Below are positions 18,016-28,794 of a stretch of DNA of 64,000 nt, one piece after another. The first letter of the stretch is position 1, and each line of letters opens with the position of its first letter. The position numbers were made by a program, and so were the translations under genes. Under the pieces are notes generated by a model that saw only the letters and a list, made by a program, of their open reading frames with translations, was not told the DNA's origin and made no database searches. The stretch is taken from positions 1 to 64,000 of the forward strand of contig NZ_ABCS01000045.1 of the NCBI RefSeq assembly GCF_000170895.1, written 5' to 3'. The DNA comes from Plesiocystis pacifica SIR-1. Its GTDB lineage: Bacteria > Myxococcota_A > Polyangia > Nannocystales > Nannocystaceae.

Positions 18016-18471
18016 TCAGAACATCATGTCGCCGAGGCCTCGACCCAAGCCGAGGAACACCGCGAGGATGGTCAGGAGCCCCAGTGACACCACGATGATC
18101 ATCGCCGTGCCCTTGATCAGGAAGGCGACGTGCAGCGCCCGGAGGCCCGAGACCAGGCCCTGGCGATCGTCGTCGGCCTTGGCCAGGCGGCGCAGGGAGA
18201 CGCCCGCCACGATCATGAACGCGGGGACCAGGCCCATGAGCCCGACGATCACCAGGTTGCTCGCCGTGAAGATCGACGCGTTGATGCCGTCGCCGAGCAG
18301 CGAGAGCAGGGTCGCCGAGATGTTCAGGCCGCCCGCGATGATCGCAAACAGGGCCGCCTTGGCGATGAGCTGGCGCTGCTCGTCCGAGAGCGCAAAGTTG
18401 ACCGCCGGGCCGCCGCTTGTCGCGTCGTGGCTCGTCGGCGCCGCGTAGGGGTTGTGCTCGGGCTCGTTCAC
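18016..18471 (-). CDS. small membrane protein, three or four TM helices
   Basis: 151 residues, GTG start overlapping the upstream stop in a GTGA (18468-18471). The N-terminus (NEPEHNPYAAP) is typical of small bacterial membrane proteins with an NPYAAP tag. Hydrophobic helices lie at about 40-65, 70-92 and 120-145. No functional motif seen. Translational coupling with the 137-residue membrane protein upstream suggests the two form a complex. Confidence 0.82.
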   Translation of the reverse strand: MNEPEHNPYAAPTSHDATSGGPAVNFALSDEQRQLIAKAALFAIIAGGLNISATLLSLLGDGINASIFTASNLVIVGLMGLVPAFMIVAGVSLRRLAKADDDRQGLVSGLRALHVAFLIKGTAMIIVVSLGLLTILAVFLGLGRGLGDMMF

Positions 18472-18881
18472 AGCTCTCCCCCAAACAGCTGCAAGACCAC
18501 GCGGCCGAAGTAGAGGGCGCCGAGGATCACGTCGATGAGGAACACGACCTTGAGGCGCGCGAAGGCCAGCTCGAGGTAGTCGACGTCGGGCTCGAGGGCG
18601 AGGTTCTTGAACTGCTCGCCCGCGGTCTGCGTGCGCAGACCCTGGAGCACGTAGACCGCGACGAAGGCGAAGGGCAGCAAGGTGATGAGCATGGCCAGGC
18701 CCGCCCCCTCGAGGCCCGCCGCCAACATCCCGCAGCCCATGGTCAGGAACATCAGCACCAAGCCGATGCTGCCGAGCGCGAGCTGGATGCTGCCGGTGAC
18801 GCGGAGCCACTTCCCGAGGCGCTCGACGAGGCCCACGGCCTCTTCGTCGAGATCCATCGCCGTCGATCTGGTCTCTTCCAT
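18468..18881 (-). CDS. small membrane protein, partner of the 18016 gene
   Basis: 137 residues from ATG (MEETRSTAMD); the frame is open further to 18908. Chosen start has GATAGT exactly 6 nt upstream and no Shine-Dalgarno. Three hydrophobic helices at about 25-50, 55-85 and 110-130; no recognised family. It begins just after a terminator that closes the upstream gene, so it should have its own promoter. Confidence 0.78.
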   Translation of the reverse strand: MEETRSTAMDLDEEAVGLVERLGKWLRVTGSIQLALGSIGLVLMFLTMGCGMLAAGLEGAGLAMLITLLPFAFVAVYVLQGLRTQTAGEQFKNLALEPDVDYLELAFARLKVVFLIDVILGALYFGRVVLQLFGGEL

Positions 18882-18904
18882 GGCCGAACTATCGCACATG
18901 CCAA

Positions 18905-18932
18905 ACAAAAGAGGGGACCTCTCGGTCCCCTC
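18905..18932 (-). terminator. intrinsic terminator of the VWA lipoprotein gene
   Basis: Minus-strand hairpin GAGGGGACC-GAGA-GGTCCCCTC (18932-18911) followed by TTTTGTTT. It lies 42 bp after the stop of the VWA gene at 18975 and just before the next gene on the same strand. Confidence 0.88.
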
Positions 18933-18974
18933 CCTCGGGCCTGGGCTGCTCGCCCAGAGCTGCTGACTGGGCGC

Positions 18975-20261
18975 TCAGCCGGCGGGCGGGCAGCCGTACT
19001 CGCCGTCGAAGCTGACCATGCCGTTCTTGAAGTCCTCGCAGTACTGACCGCAGAAGGTCATGATCAGGCCCTCTTCGATCCACGTCCAGCCGTCCATGGT
19101 GTCGCAGTCGGCGGGGTCCTCGAGGAAGGGCACGAGCTCCTCGTTGGCCGTGAAGGTGACGTAGGGGATCTGGCTCTCGTCCGGCGGGCCCTCGTCGGTC
19201 ATGGTCAGGTCGATGGTGCAGTCCGTGACCTCGCCGAGGATGGCCTGGATGGCGTCCAGGAGCTCCTGCTGGTTGGTGGTGTTGTAGAACTTCTCGAGGT
19301 CCATGCCCTCGTTCTTGGGCGCGCCACCAGCGATCGCCACGTCGTTGAGGCGCTCGAAGGGGTTGGCCTCGGGCGAGCCGTCGGTGCCCACGCCCTGCAG
19401 CATGTCCTCGATGTCGATGCCGACGACGAAGGTCGTGATGCCGCCGTCGAAGGCCGCCTGGACCGTGGTCGGCAGGGTCTCGTCGTACTGCTCGATGTAG
19501 TCCGGGAAGGACAGGGCCTGGTCGCAGTTCGCCGCGCCGTCGGTGATCAGCAGGACGTAGCGCGGGAAGGCCTCGGGCTGCTGCTCGAGGTGGCTGACCG
19601 CCGAGTTCATGCCCTTGGTCGCCGGCGTACCGCCGACGATCTCGGTGTTGCCCGCCGTGGGCCCGGGGATGGCCGCGATCACGGACGCGCCGTTGTCGAG
19701 GGACACGCCGACCTCGGGCTGGGTGCCGACGATGCAGGAGCCGGAGTTGTAGCAGTTGGAGCTCATCGGCGTGGCGTCGGGGCAGGCCTCCTCCGAGGGG
19801 AAGCGCTGGATGCCGGCGTACATCGCGGGGCCGAAGTTATCCATGACCGTGCTGACCACGCCGTGCAGGGTGTTCCAGCGCGTCACCTGGGGCGTGTTCG
19901 GGTCGAGGTCGTGGTCCCAGGAGTTGTTGACCATGGAGCCCGACGCGTCGACGACGAGCATGACCTGGGGCGGGACGTAGGTCGGGACGATCGAGACCTC
20001 GCCGCAGTTCGGGTCGCTGGTCGTCGACGACTCTTCTTCGGCCGTACCGTCGGCCGTCGTGTCTTCGTCGAGCGTGGTGGTGTCGTCGGCCGTGGTGTCG
20101 CCGGCCGTGGTGTCCCCCGAGGAGGACTCCGTCCCCAGGCTTCCGATGCCAGTGTCGCTATCGTTCTCGTCGGCACCGCTTCCAGAGCCGTCGTCGCTCG
20201 GGCAGGCCGTGAGCGCGACCGCGATGGGAAGGGTGAGGCACATGAGCAGGCTACGGTTCAT
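18975..20261 (-). CDS. VWA-domain lipoprotein, paralogue of 14896 gene
   Basis: 428 residues from ATG (MNRSLL), with AAGGAG 13 nt upstream. Lipobox VALTAC (C about residue 19) leads into a 70-residue Asp/Thr/Ser/Glu linker rich in DTT and DDT. VWA domain at about 85-330: metal-site start LVVDASGSM and later LLITDGAANC. Shares with the 14896 protein the sequence between the metal site and VTRWNTLH and the Cys-rich C-terminal region. Likely exposed on the outer membrane and disulfide stabilised. Ends at a strong terminator. Role as an adhesin-like or calcium/magnesium-dependent binding protein is inferred from the VWA family. Confidence 0.9.
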   Translation of the reverse strand: MNRSLLMCLTLPIAVALTACPSDDGSGSGADENDSDTGIGSLGTESSSGDTTAGDTTADDTTTLDEDTTADGTAEEESSTTSDPNCGEVSIVPTYVPPQVMLVVDASGSMVNNSWDHDLDPNTPQVTRWNTLHGVVSTVMDNFGPAMYAGIQRFPSEEACPDATPMSSNCYNSGSCIVGTQPEVGVSLDNGASVIAAIPGPTAGNTEIVGGTPATKGMNSAVSHLEQQPEAFPRYVLLITDGAANCDQALSFPDYIEQYDETLPTTVQAAFDGGITTFVVGIDIEDMLQGVGTDGSPEANPFERLNDVAIAGGAPKNEGMDLEKFYNTTNQQELLDAIQAILGEVTDCTIDLTMTDEGPPDESQIPYVTFTANEELVPFLEDPADCDTMDGWTWIEEGLIMTFCGQYCEDFKNGMVSFDGEYGCPPAG

Positions 20262-20525
20262 TGTCTTGAAGGCTCCTTGAGTCGAAATCGAGGCGCGTGG
20301 TCGCTCAGCACGGGGGGGCGCCGGTGGGTTAGACACCGGTCAGCTGGAGATTTCCGAGCGAATTTGCGTCACGTAAAAATCGGCGACACAGCAGGGTTTT
20401 TGGGGGACCGCCGACAACCAACCATACCCGATCGGCTCTCGCCTGTCCTGCTTTGGGCGGTAGCAAAACGTCATTCACTCGGGGTTTGAATTGGAATGTG
20501 TGACGTTGGGAATTCGAGTCTCGGT

Positions 20526-21215
20526 TCAAAATCGAACGTCGAAACGCAGCCCTCCGCCCGCAGCGACGCCGCGGCCTGGCAGGGGCTTGGCGAGCCACGG
20601 CGCCACGTCGACGCGAACGTGTTGCCAATCCGCATCAAATCGCCGCGCCGAACCCGACTTCCACCGCTGATGTGCCTGTTTCTGACTGGCACCAATCGCG
20701 AGGTAGACGATCCCCGTGACGACCATCAGCCCGCCTTCGGCGACGCCGGACCAGCCGAAGGCCGCGAAAGAGTTGCAACCCGCTTCATCCGACGCCGGAC
20801 ACAGGTCCGGCCGTCCCGCCATCCAGACATTGATGGCCCCCGCGCCCCCGCGGATGAGCCCGAGGGGGAGAAGCACGGAACCGATGGTCAGAGCTTCCTC
20901 GCCGTCCTTGGGCTCGCCAGCGCGCTCGTGGCTCTCGGCGATGGACCAGTACCCCCCAGGCGGACCGGGCGGCAGCGTCGGCGGGCCAGGGTCGACCTCG
21001 GGCTCGGGCTCGACCTCGGGCTCGGGCTCGACCTCGACCTTGGGCTCGGGCTCGACCTCGACCTCGGACGCCGCTTCGGCCTCCTCGGGCGCCGCGTCGA
21101 CTTCGGGCGCTGCCTCGGCTTGCTCGGGCGACGCTTCGGCTTCTGGAGCCGCTTCGGCTTCGGGCGAGGTTGAGCCGGCGCTCAGGACAGCCGCGAGGAG
21201 GGTCTCGAGCACCAC
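20526..21215 (-). CDS. exported protein with Pro-Glu repeat linker
   Basis: 229 residues, GTG start. Short hydrophobic signal, then about 60 residues of Glu/Ala/Pro with a tandem E-P-E-V pattern (20994-21070). This spacer may let the protein cross the periplasm or peptidoglycan. Two hydrophobic segments follow (about 108-125 and 150-172), then a basic stretch and a C-terminal beta strand ending RFDVRF, reminiscent of an outer-membrane barrel terminus. No known domain. Real-gene support comes from codon bias and the signal; function unknown. Confidence 0.7.
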   Translation of the reverse strand: MVLETLLAAVLSAGSTSPEAEAAPEAEASPEQAEAAPEVDAAPEEAEAASEVEVEPEPKVEVEPEPEVEPEPEVDPGPPTLPPGPPGGYWSIAESHERAGEPKDGEEALTIGSVLLPLGLIRGGAGAINVWMAGRPDLCPASDEAGCNSFAAFGWSGVAEGGLMVVTGIVYLAIGASQKQAHQRWKSGSARRFDADWQHVRVDVAPWLAKPLPGRGVAAGGGLRFDVRF

Positions 21216-21479
21216 GAAGGCCGAGCATGGATGGTGCCAGGGCTCGGCGCAAATCCTCCGCGCCTCTCCCCGCGTCGGGGCGCGCTAGCTCACCCACTTT
21301 TGCTCTCCCTCGGACTTGGCAGGGGTTGCGGCCCGGCGCAGGCGACCCAGGTTGGGCGAGTCGGCGCTTCGACCCGCTCCAAGCCTCACGGAGCCGTACG
21401 GCGCCCCCGCACCCACGCCCCGAGCTCCCTCGAGGAGGCGTCGAGGCGCCCCGCGCTCGGACGAGCGCAAGGAGATCGC

Positions 21480-24200
<2,721 letters not shown>

Positions 24201-24303
24201 ACACCCCGACAGCCGCTTTGTTTCGCCGCGCCCGTCGTCGCGCTACCCTGTTTGCGCGAACGGGCGCGCGCCTCGACGGCGACGCCTGGCTGGACCCCCG
24301 ACC

Positions 24304-25134
24304 ATGGAATCGACGAGCGGCGTGCAGGACTACCTCAAGATCTTCTTGATCTCCCTCGTGACCTCGGTCGTGGTGCTGTTCACCCTCGGCCCGACCATGC
24401 TCAAGCTCCAAGAAAAGCGCGGGCCTCGGGCGCAGGTCGAGGAGGCCACGCCGGCCCCCAGCGCCGAGCCCCCGCCGGATCAGAGCGCCCAGCTGACCGC
24501 GCCCAACCTCCAGGGCCTCGACCTGCGCGAGGCTCGGGAGCAGTGGCGCGCCCAGGGCATCGTGATCATCGAGGACAGCCAGCGCGTCGACACCAGCGTC
24601 GAGGCCGACACGATCCTCTCGCAGATCCCCGCCGGCGGCGCCCCCCTCCAGACCAAGGAGATCCGCGTCGTCGTGGCCGCCGCGCCCGAGATGGTCACCG
24701 TGCCCAGCGTGCTCGGCAAGGACGCCACCGAGGCCACCGAGGCCCTCGTCGAGGCCGGCTTCGAGGTCCCCGCCCACACCACCGAGGCCTCCGCCGAGCC
24801 CCCGGGCAGCGTGCTGCGTCAAGAGCCCAACGCCGGCAGCAAGACCGAGAAGGGCTCGCTGGTCCGCCTCGTGGTCGCGGCCGAGGCGGGCGCAGCCGAG
24901 GCCGGCGAGACCGGGGGCAGCGAGGACGCCGAGGTCCCCGTCCCCCGGGTGCTGCGCATGAAGCTGAAGCAGGCCCGCTCGAAGATCGAGAACGCCGGGC
25001 TGGTCGTCGGCAAGGTGACCGAGCGCGAGCACGAAGAGCTGGGCAACTCGCGGGTGCTCTCGCAGAGCCCCGGCGCCGGCAACATGGTCGAGCCTGGCAG
25101 CGCGGTCAACCTCGTGGTCGTCGCCCCAGACTGA
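24304..25134 (+). CDS. single-pass membrane protein with three PASTA domains
   Basis: 276 residues. One N-terminal transmembrane helix (about 10-32) with a short cytoplasmic end, then an Ala/Pro/Glu linker and three PASTA-like repeats: about 62-125, 130-192 and 208-275. Each has the form of conserved position V/P...G....A...L...G and ends in a valine-rich strand. PASTA domains bind peptidoglycan or muropeptides and usually sit on PknB-type kinases or penicillin-binding proteins. Here they stand alone without a kinase domain. Located 103 bp after clpB and convergent with the large membrane protein at 25172. Confidence 0.9.
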   Translation: MESTSGVQDYLKIFLISLVTSVVVLFTLGPTMLKLQEKRGPRAQVEEATPAPSAEPPPDQSAQLTAPNLQGLDLREAREQWRAQGIVIIEDSQRVDTSVEADTILSQIPAGGAPLQTKEIRVVVAAAPEMVTVPSVLGKDATEATEALVEAGFEVPAHTTEASAEPPGSVLRQEPNAGSKTEKGSLVRLVVAAEAGAAEAGETGGSEDAEVPVPRVLRMKLKQARSKIENAGLVVGKVTEREHEELGNSRVLSQSPGAGNMVEPGSAVNLVVVAPD

Positions 25135-25171
25135 CCGGAACGGACTGATCGGAGCCGGCTGATTCGAGCGC

Positions 25172-26965
25172 TCAGGGCCCGACGCCCTCGACGACCACCG
25201 TCGCGCCGATCGCCGGGAGCTCGAAGGCCTGCGTCTCGGCGCCGAAGGGCAGCGGCCCCGCCGCTTCGGGGGCGACGATCAACCACCGCAGCGAGGGGTC
25301 CTCGAGGGGCCGGTCGAAGTGGAAGGCCGCCCGAGACGGGCGCCCGTCGTCCGTGCGCTCGAGGATCTCGATCTCGAGCTCGGGCAAGCGCACCCGATCA
25401 CCCACGGCCAGGCCCGCGGCGTCGCGCCGGTGGATGCGGTCCATGTCCACGGCCATGAAGCCCCCCTCCGGCGCGACCTCGAGGGTGTCCGCGTCGACCC
25501 GGTACATCGTCGCGCCCTGAAACATCGAGGACAGCACCACCGCGCGCCGGGGCACCCCCGCCTCGCCCCCGGCGGCGCGCATGAGGGTGGTGTAGTGGAC
25601 GCGGTGGAAGGTGCCGAGGACGTAGACGAAGGTCTGCTCGGGCACCGCCTCGTCCCGCGGCGCCTGGGCGTAGCCGCTGCGCATCATCGCCATGCCCGGG
25701 CCCAGGGTCAGCGCGCGGAGCAGACCAAAGGGGCCGGCGAAGATCAGGTGCACGACCACGAGCGCGGCCCCGACTCGGCGACGCGCGGGGGTCTCGGCGA
25801 CCCAGCCCGCGTCCCCGAGCCCGGTCCCAACCTCAACCAGCACAGCCGCCGCGCCGAGGCCCGCGAACAACACCAGGCGATCCATGGGCATGGTCGCGGC
25901 GAAGGGCAGCAGGGCCAGCGTCGAGCCGAGCGCCCACGCCCGCGCCCGGCGATCGCCCGCGAGCAGGGGCCAGGCAAAGGCTGCGAGGCCCAGGCACAGC
26001 AGGGCGCCGAGGGCCGCCGCCGCCGCGTGTAGGGCCGAGGGCGCGAACACCCAGCCGTCCACGGGGACCAGGGCCCAGCGGCACGAGAACAGCGCCGGGA
26101 GGTTGGTCGCCACGGCTCGGAGGAAGTCGGGAAGGTCGGTGCTCGGGTCGTGGTAGATGCCCGTGTTCGCCGCGCCAAAGCCCGCGCGCACGTAGAGCGC
26201 CCGCCACACCGCGACGACGCCGGCGTAGGGCACGAGCGCCGCCAAGCGCCGACGCAGCGGCCCCTCGTCGGCGCACAGCTGCCACGCGCCCACGTAGGCC
26301 AGCGCGCCCAAGGCCGCCTCGCTCGCCAGCAGCCCGATCGCCGTCAACACGACGGCCCCCGCGAGCCACCACCCTCGCCCCCGCTCCTGCCGACGCCCGT
26401 GGATGTGCAGGGCGATCACTCCGCAGCCGAGCACGAAGGCGATCAGGGTGTTGCGCGCCGCGAGCCAGGCGACGGTGGTCACGTGCGGCGCCGAGATCGC
26501 GAAGATCAGCGCGCCGAGGTTGGCCCGACGCTCGCGGACCTCCTCGTCGGCCACGCCCGATGCCAGGCGCAGCACCCCGCGCACGGCGAGGACGCACAGC
26601 AGGTACCAGAGCACGCTGTGCCCGTGGTGAAGCCCGGGGCGGTCAGGCCACAGGGTGTAGTCGAGGACGTGCGTGGCCGCCGACAGCGGCCTGAAAAAGC
26701 GCATCTTCACCCCGAGGTCGGACCACCACGGGTGCAGCCCCGCGTCGCGCAGCTCGGCGTTGAGCTCCGGCCGGGCGAAGGTGTAGAGCTCCCACCACGC
26801 CGGATCGCCCCAGGGCGTGTCGGCGCCCACCAGGCGGACCCGCATCAGCACGTCGTCGAGGGCCAGCCCCGCGCTCAGCGTGGGCGCGACGACGAGCAAC
26901 GCCGCGAGCAGCGGCCACAGCCGCGACCTGGGGAAGGCTCTCAACCGACGCGCCAGCGCACGCAC
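25172..26965 (-). CDS. polytopic membrane protein, glycosyltransferase-C-like
   Basis: 597 residues, GTG start. About nine hydrophobic helices over residues 12-440, then a soluble beta-rich domain of about 140 residues. The first periplasmic loop is long and contains Asp/Trp/Arg motifs (LALDDVLMRVRL, FFRPLSAATHVLDY) like those of GT-C transferases and DUF-type multi-pass proteins, but no donor motif is secure. It starts 10 bp after the stop of the membrane protein at 26975, so the two are probably one operon. Function is not assigned. Confidence 0.8.
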   Translation of the reverse strand: MRALARRLRAFPRSRLWPLLAALLVVAPTLSAGLALDDVLMRVRLVGADTPWGDPAWWELYTFARPELNAELRDAGLHPWWSDLGVKMRFFRPLSAATHVLDYTLWPDRPGLHHGHSVLWYLLCVLAVRGVLRLASGVADEEVRERRANLGALIFAISAPHVTTVAWLAARNTLIAFVLGCGVIALHIHGRRQERGRGWWLAGAVVLTAIGLLASEAALGALAYVGAWQLCADEGPLRRRLAALVPYAGVVAVWRALYVRAGFGAANTGIYHDPSTDLPDFLRAVATNLPALFSCRWALVPVDGWVFAPSALHAAAAALGALLCLGLAAFAWPLLAGDRRARAWALGSTLALLPFAATMPMDRLVLFAGLGAAAVLVEVGTGLGDAGWVAETPARRRVGAALVVVHLIFAGPFGLLRALTLGPGMAMMRSGYAQAPRDEAVPEQTFVYVLGTFHRVHYTTLMRAAGGEAGVPRRAVVLSSMFQGATMYRVDADTLEVAPEGGFMAVDMDRIHRRDAAGLAVGDRVRLPELEIEILERTDDGRPSRAAFHFDRPLEDPSLRWLIVAPEAAGPLPFGAETQAFELPAIGATVVVEGVGP

Positions 26966-26974
26966 CCACGAAGT

Positions 26975-28219
26975 CTAGCCAGGGGACCAGGCGGGCGCGT
27001 GCGCCATGGGATGGGCGGCGCCGCAGCCCGGGCAGTTGGGCGTCGTCGCCCAGTCGTAGAGCGATCCGCAGTACGCGCAGCGCGAGCTCGGGTCGGCCGC
27101 GCGCTGGGCCTCGAGCTGCTGCCCGAGCACCGCGAGCAACCACGCGTGCAGCAGCGGCCCGTGGTTCCCAGCGAAGCGCTCGGGGAGCACCATCGTGCCC
27201 TGCTGCGAGACCAGGTAGATGTGCGCCGGCTCGTAGTCCACGGCGCGATCGTGGGTCAGGGTCCCGCGCAGCTGCAGGCCGATCAGCGCGCTGCCCTTGG
27301 TGCTCATGCGCTGCATCGACCACAGCACGCGCCCGCGGTAGTGGACCCCGTCGGGCCGCAGCTCGAGGCGGTGGCGCTCCTTGGCGAACAGCAAGCCCGC
27401 GATGATCTCGAGCAGGAAGGTCTTGACCTCCGCCCACTTGACCACGAGCGCGACCAGAGCCATGGGGATCAGCGCGACGGCGACGAAGGGCGCGAAGGGG
27501 CCGAACTGGGCCGTGAACGCCAGCGCCCCCAGGCCGATGAGCGCGGGCACGAGGATGAGCTGGAACAAGGCCGCGCCGAACTCGATGATCTTGTCCTGGC
27601 GGGAGATGACGACCGAGCTGCCGTCGCGCTCGACGACGAAGCCGCCCAGGGCCAGGGCCTCCTCGAGCTCCGCCACGTTCCGGGTCTGCGGCGCCGCCAT
27701 CAGCGGCCGACCGCCGTACCAGTGCGCCGCGAGCAGGCCCGCCGCGTGGGGGTCGTCGGACACCGCCGCCCGCTCCTCGACCAGCAAGCGCGCCCCGGCG
27801 GCGAGCTCGAGCACCTCGGCGACGAAGCGATCGGCCTGCCCCGCGTCGTCGATGCGGGTCGAGTGTTGGGCCAGGCAGGTCCCCGCCTTGTCGAGCAGGC
27901 GGACCTCGAGGGTCGCAAAGTAGCGGCGAAAGCGAGACACCTTCACCTCCGCCCCGCCGCGCCCGCTCCCCGACGAGCGCCCGGAGCCCCCTCCCCCGCC
28001 GTCCGACTCGAAGCCTCCGCCGCCTCCGCCAAAGGCCCCGCCGCCGATCATCAGGATGCCGACGCCGAGGATGTAGACGACCACGAAGGGCAGCGCGAAC
28101 AGCATCAGCAGCACCTCCCACACCCCGCGCATGCGGAACTCGGAGCTGCGCCGGTGAATCAGCACGATCTTCGTCGCGCGGCCGAGGTGCGGGCTGAGCG
28201 TGGTCTGCAGCGTGCTCAT
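26975..28219 (-). CDS. membrane protein with C-terminal zinc ribbon
   Basis: 414 residues from ATG (MSTLQTTLSP). Transmembrane segments at about 35-60 and a pair at about 205-265. The first is followed by a Gly/Ser-rich linker. The C-terminus carries two CxxC knuckles (CAYCGS...NCPGCG), a zinc ribbon. The middle cytoplasmic part is mixed alpha/beta without recognised motif. It is first in a two-gene unit with the 597-residue membrane protein. Confidence 0.8.
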   Translation of the reverse strand: MSTLQTTLSPHLGRATKIVLIHRRSSEFRMRGVWEVLLMLFALPFVVVYILGVGILMIGGGAFGGGGGGFESDGGGGGSGRSSGSGRGGAEVKVSRFRRYFATLEVRLLDKAGTCLAQHSTRIDDAGQADRFVAEVLELAAGARLLVEERAAVSDDPHAAGLLAAHWYGGRPLMAAPQTRNVAELEEALALGGFVVERDGSSVVISRQDKIIEFGAALFQLILVPALIGLGALAFTAQFGPFAPFVAVALIPMALVALVVKWAEVKTFLLEIIAGLLFAKERHRLELRPDGVHYRGRVLWSMQRMSTKGSALIGLQLRGTLTHDRAVDYEPAHIYLVSQQGTMVLPERFAGNHGPLLHAWLLAVLGQQLEAQRAADPSSRCAYCGSLYDWATTPNCPGCGAAHPMAHAPAWSPG

Positions 28220-28314
28220 GGACCGGCGCCAGCAAAGCACCTACGCCCCCGAACCGCAACGGTGCTCAGGGCGATTGGCTCCGACACCGAGGGCCGGAGA
28301 AGAGGCCCCAATGG

Positions 28315-28340
28315 AAAAGGAGCCCTCGACGAGGGCTCCT
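28315..28340 (-). terminator. terminator after tRNA-His
   Basis: Minus-strand hairpin AGGAGCCCTC-GTC-GAGGGCTCCT followed by TTTT. It is nested in a larger inverted repeat (28308-28350) that reaches the tRNA 3' end. Confidence 0.85.
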
Positions 28341-28349
28341 CTTCCATTG

Positions 28350-28422
28350 GGGGAGCGACGGGATTCGAACCCGCGGCCATCGGAATCACAATCCGCTACT
28401 CAACCACCGAGCTCCGCTCCCC
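28350..28422 (-). tRNA. tRNA-His (GTG anticodon)
   Basis: Full cloverleaf. The extra G at position -1 (28422) pairs with C73 (28350), the hallmark of tRNA-His. Anticodon loop TTGTGAT gives anticodon GTG; T-loop TTCGAAT and the D-arm are canonical. The genomic 3' end continues CAA, so CCA is not fully encoded. Confidence 0.93.
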
Positions 28423-28525
28423 ATGTGCTGCGCGTCAGCGCGCTCCGGGTCAACCGGGCGATATGGACGCGAACGAGGGGATGGGAGAGACGAGACATGA
28501 TGCTCACCGAGGCTTCAGGGGGTTG

Positions 28526-28597
28526 AGCTGGCGGACGGAATCGAACCGACATTTCTGGACTACGAAACCAGCGTCTTTGCCGTTGGACGACGCCAGC
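28526..28597 (-). tRNA. tRNA-Thr (CGT anticodon)
   Basis: Seven-bp acceptor stem GCTGGCG/CGCCAGC, D-arm with GG, T-loop TTCGATT. Anticodon loop TTCGTAG gives CGT, and G1-C72/C2-G71 fits threonine identity. Two stems contain a U-U mismatch (anticodon stem 31/39 and T-stem 50/64), so the identity is less certain than the tRNA call. CCA not encoded. Confidence 0.8.
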
Positions 28598-28656
28598 GTG
28601 GACGGGCGGGGGTCTAGGGACCCGCCCCACTACCTACGCGAATAGAGATAGCAAAG

Positions 28657-28681
28657 GGCCCTGCCCGGTCAAGGCAGGGCC
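28657..28681 (-). terminator. candidate terminator of the propeller gene
   Basis: Nine-bp stem GGCCCTGCC/GGCAGGGCC with 7-nt loop. On the minus strand only CTTTGCT follows, so the T-tract is weak; eight T's precede the hairpin instead. Confidence 0.45.
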
Positions 28682-28701
28682 AAAAAAAATCTTCACCGCT
28701 C

Positions 28702-28794
28702 AGCGGGTCGGCCAAACCGAGTTTGGCCAACCCTCTGTCTGTCTCAATCGTCGTGGACGACGCCACGCCCTCCCTGCCCCACGTCCACGACTCA
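28702..28794 (-). repeat. R1 element, copy b
   Basis: Minus-strand copy whose first three bases are the stop codon of the propeller gene. Its first 46 bases are identical to copies a and d. Hairpin 2 is GGGTTGGCCAAAC/GTTTGGCCGACCC, nearly the same as copy d. It ends at CTGAG (28703-28699). Confidence 0.9.

Noticed and set aside
20994..21070. E-P-E-V tandem as a non-coding repeat
   Set aside because: It is in frame in the 20526 gene and encodes a plausible periplasm-spanning linker.
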